From: Deltaproteobacteria bacterium
GTDB lineage: Bacteria > Desulfobacterota > GWC2-55-46 > S146-73
Length of the DNA stretch: 7,426 nt
NCBI GenBank assembly: GCA_015492355.1
Contig: WGFF01000067.1
Coordinates: 1-7,426 of the forward strand
Direction: 5' to 3'
Shown here: positions 5,846-7,426 of the stretch, piece after piece
How positions within the stretch are numbered: position 1 is the stretch's first letter
Layout of the letters: each line of letters opens with the position of its first letter
Notes under the pieces: generated by a model
What the model saw: the letters and a program-made list of their open reading frames with translations, nothing else
Database searches by the model: none
What the model was told of the DNA's origin: nothing
Program-made: the position numbers and the translations under genes

Positions 5846-7406
5846 ATACTACCACCCTGTTCTTTCCCAACTGCTTTGCACTGTACATGGCTCTGTCTGC
5901 GTTGCCTATGAGTTCATCTATGGTACCGCCATCCTGTGGGAATTCAGCAATACCGAGACTTATGGTAAGATAGTCCTTGAAGGGATACCCGGTCTTCTGC
6001 CTCATACTCTCCTCTACGTTCCTCCTTATCCTCTCTGCGATAAAGAATGCCTCTTGCTTTGTTGTGTGTGGTAATATCACAGAAAACTCCTCTCCCCCAT
6101 ACCTTGCCACCACATCCATCGAACGCACACCATTCCTTATAGCCTTTGCAACGACCTTCAATGCCTCATCACCTGCAATATGTCCGTACCTGTCATTAAA
6201 GACCTTAAAATTGTCTATATCTATCATGAACACCGTGAACGTCTCATCATGCCTCTTTACACGCTCCACCTCTTCAAAGATGCGCTCCCTAAAATACCTC
6301 CTGTTGAAAAGCCCTGTGAGAGAGTCTGTCATGGAGAGCATCTTCAGTTCCTCACTCATACTGTAGTAGGCACCCCTTTCAAGGGCAATGGATGCATAGT
6401 TGGCAAAGGAAAGGAGCAACTGAAGGTCCTCTTCTGAAAAGACCTCACCAGATATCTTGTCAGATATGTTTATTACCCCTATGACCCTTGTTGCTATCTT
6501 GAGGGGTATGCTTATAAAGGACTTTGTCCTGTATCTCGGGCGGTTCTTTCGCAGTGGAAACTCACTCTCTATATCCCTTACCACCACTGGCACACCTTCT
6601 TTTGCTATTGTACCTGATATGCCCTCGCCGAGCCTTACACGTATGTTCCGCACCTTGTCCTTTTCTCTACCCCTGGCAGCCTTTACAGCAAGGGCATTGT
6701 CCTCGTTGTCGAGTATCATAAGGGAGCCCTGTTCTGCACCAACGAGCTCGGTGGACTTGGAAAGGATGAGCTCATAGAGTTCCTCCCTGTCGAGCACAGG
6801 GGCAAGGGAGCGGTACACCTCTTCGAGTGCCTGGAAGCCACCGAACCTGTCCCCAACAGGGACAAACCTCCTTGCGGTGTTCCTCTCGTAAAGACACCTT
6901 ATGAACGGAACAGCCAGGTTCTCCACTATATTGGGGATGGTGAAGATGGAACGGGGAGGGATAGTTCTGAGCCTCTTTTTGAATGCCTCAAGCCTTGTCC
7001 TATCAAAGCCAAACCTCTGTATGCCCCTGTAAAATTCATCTATCTCGCTTCCAGAAAGATACACCCCACCACCCACAACTACCACAAGGGGCTCACCGCT
7101 CAAAAATACAGGAATGGCAAATATGTACTGGTTGGTATGACACTTGTATATGTATATCTGTCCCTTCTCTATGACCTTTACTATGGTCTTGAGATACAAC
7201 TCATTACAGAGTTTTTTGCCCTCTGCATCACCTTTTACAGACCTGCATAGTTCTGTCTCTTTACTCGGTGGAACAAGGAAATTCCCGTCCCTATCGCACA
7301 GGACAAGGGTGATGTTCAAGAGTTCGGATAACCCTTCCTGGAATTCGTGCCAGAGTGAGAGGTCTATAATCTCGTGGATGGCTGGATAAGTCTTTTGATT
7401 CTCCAT
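5835..7406 (-). CDS. PocR-GAF-GGDEF diguanylate cyclase
   Basis: A 523-residue soluble sensor enzyme that should make c-di-GMP from two GTP. Residues about 10-175 form a PocR ligand-binding domain, with the characteristic spaced cysteines C54 (ELCRSVKG), C67 and C89 (YKCH). Residues about 200-345 are a GAF domain (GEGISGTIAKEG at 260-271; SIPLKIATRVIGVINI at 299-314). Residues about 355-521 are a GGDEF domain: DSLTGLFNRRYF (361-372), MIDIDNFKVFNDRYGHIAGD (394-413) and an intact GGEEF (437-441). The product-inhibition I-site RSMD (428-431) lies five residues before GGEEF, as in PleD. The ligand is unknown; PocR domains are thought to bind small organic molecules. The start is provisional: the 20 upstream bases show no clear ribosome site and the frame stays open to the window edge, though the N-terminus matches typical PocR starts. 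It heads the visible gene row and overlaps the ATPase gene. Confidence 0.93.
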   Translation of the reverse strand: MENQKTYPAIHEIIDLSLWHEFQEGLSELLNITLVLCDRDGNFLVPPSKETELCRSVKGDAEGKKLCNELYLKTIVKVIEKGQIYIYKCHTNQYIFAIPVFLSGEPLVVVVGGGVYLSGSEIDEFYRGIQRFGFDRTRLEAFKKRLRTIPPRSIFTIPNIVENLAVPFIRCLYERNTARRFVPVGDRFGGFQALEEVYRSLAPVLDREELYELILSKSTELVGAEQGSLMILDNEDNALAVKAARGREKDKVRNIRVRLGEGISGTIAKEGVPVVVRDIESEFPLRKNRPRYRTKSFISIPLKIATRVIGVINISDKISGEVFSEEDLQLLLSFANYASIALERGAYYSMSEELKMLSMTDSLTGLFNRRYFRERIFEEVERVKRHDETFTVFMIDIDNFKVFNDRYGHIAGDEALKVVAKAIRNGVRSMDVVARYGGEEFSVILPHTTKQEAFFIAERIRRNVEESMRQKTGYPFKDYLTISLGIAEFPQDGGTIDELIGNADRAMYSAKQLGKNRVVVYGA

Positions 7407-7426
7407 GTGCCCATTTATCTTAAGGG

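Overview
The window carries five genes, all on the minus strand and transcribed right to left. In order they encode a PocR-GAF-GGDEF diguanylate cyclase (7406-5835), a large STAND/AAA-type ATPase fused to an RsbW/SpoIIAB-like histidine-kinase-type ATPase domain (5845-3671), a STAS-domain anti-anti-sigma-like protein (3589-3227), a GAF-HD-GYP c-di-GMP phosphodiesterase (3183-1960), and the single-strand DNA exonuclease RecJ (1823-111). No RNA genes, insertion sequences, CRISPR arrays or phage genes are visible. The sequence looks like a bacterial chromosome.

The organism cannot be named with certainty. The mix of a PocR sensor, a STAND ATPase with an anti-sigma-type domain, a STAS protein and HD-GYP signalling suits environmental anaerobes of the Nitrospirota (Thermodesulfovibrio-like) or the former Deltaproteobacteria. 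Arginine is often encoded by AGG/AGA and isoleucine often by ATA, a usage common in thermophiles. This is inference from style, not a match to a known genome.

Layout, in transcription order: the cyclase gene overlaps the ATPase gene by 11 nt. After 81 nt comes the STAS gene, after 43 nt the HD-GYP gene, and after 136 nt recJ. The first four genes form a plausible operon. The recJ gene probably belongs to a separate or additional transcription unit, because a good sigma70-type promoter (TTGACC-18 bp-TAGAAT) sits in the 136-nt gap. At the far left (1-110) there is no gene. It holds a near-consensus leftward promoter (TTGACA-17 bp-TATAGT) and an SD-like sequence at the very edge, so another gene probably starts just outside the window.

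Proposed joint function (inference): the operon appears to be a signalling module. It contains an enzyme that makes c-di-GMP (with a small-molecule PocR sensor and a product-inhibition site) and one that degrades it (with a GAF sensor). Between them lies a partner-switching pair: a kinase-like ATPase domain and its STAS partner with a candidate phosphorylatable serine. The kinase-like domain is tethered to a STAND-type NTPase switch rather than standing alone, and its G1 box departs from consensus. No sigma factor or PP2C phosphatase is encoded here. recJ is a housekeeping DNA-repair gene and is probably only a neighbour.
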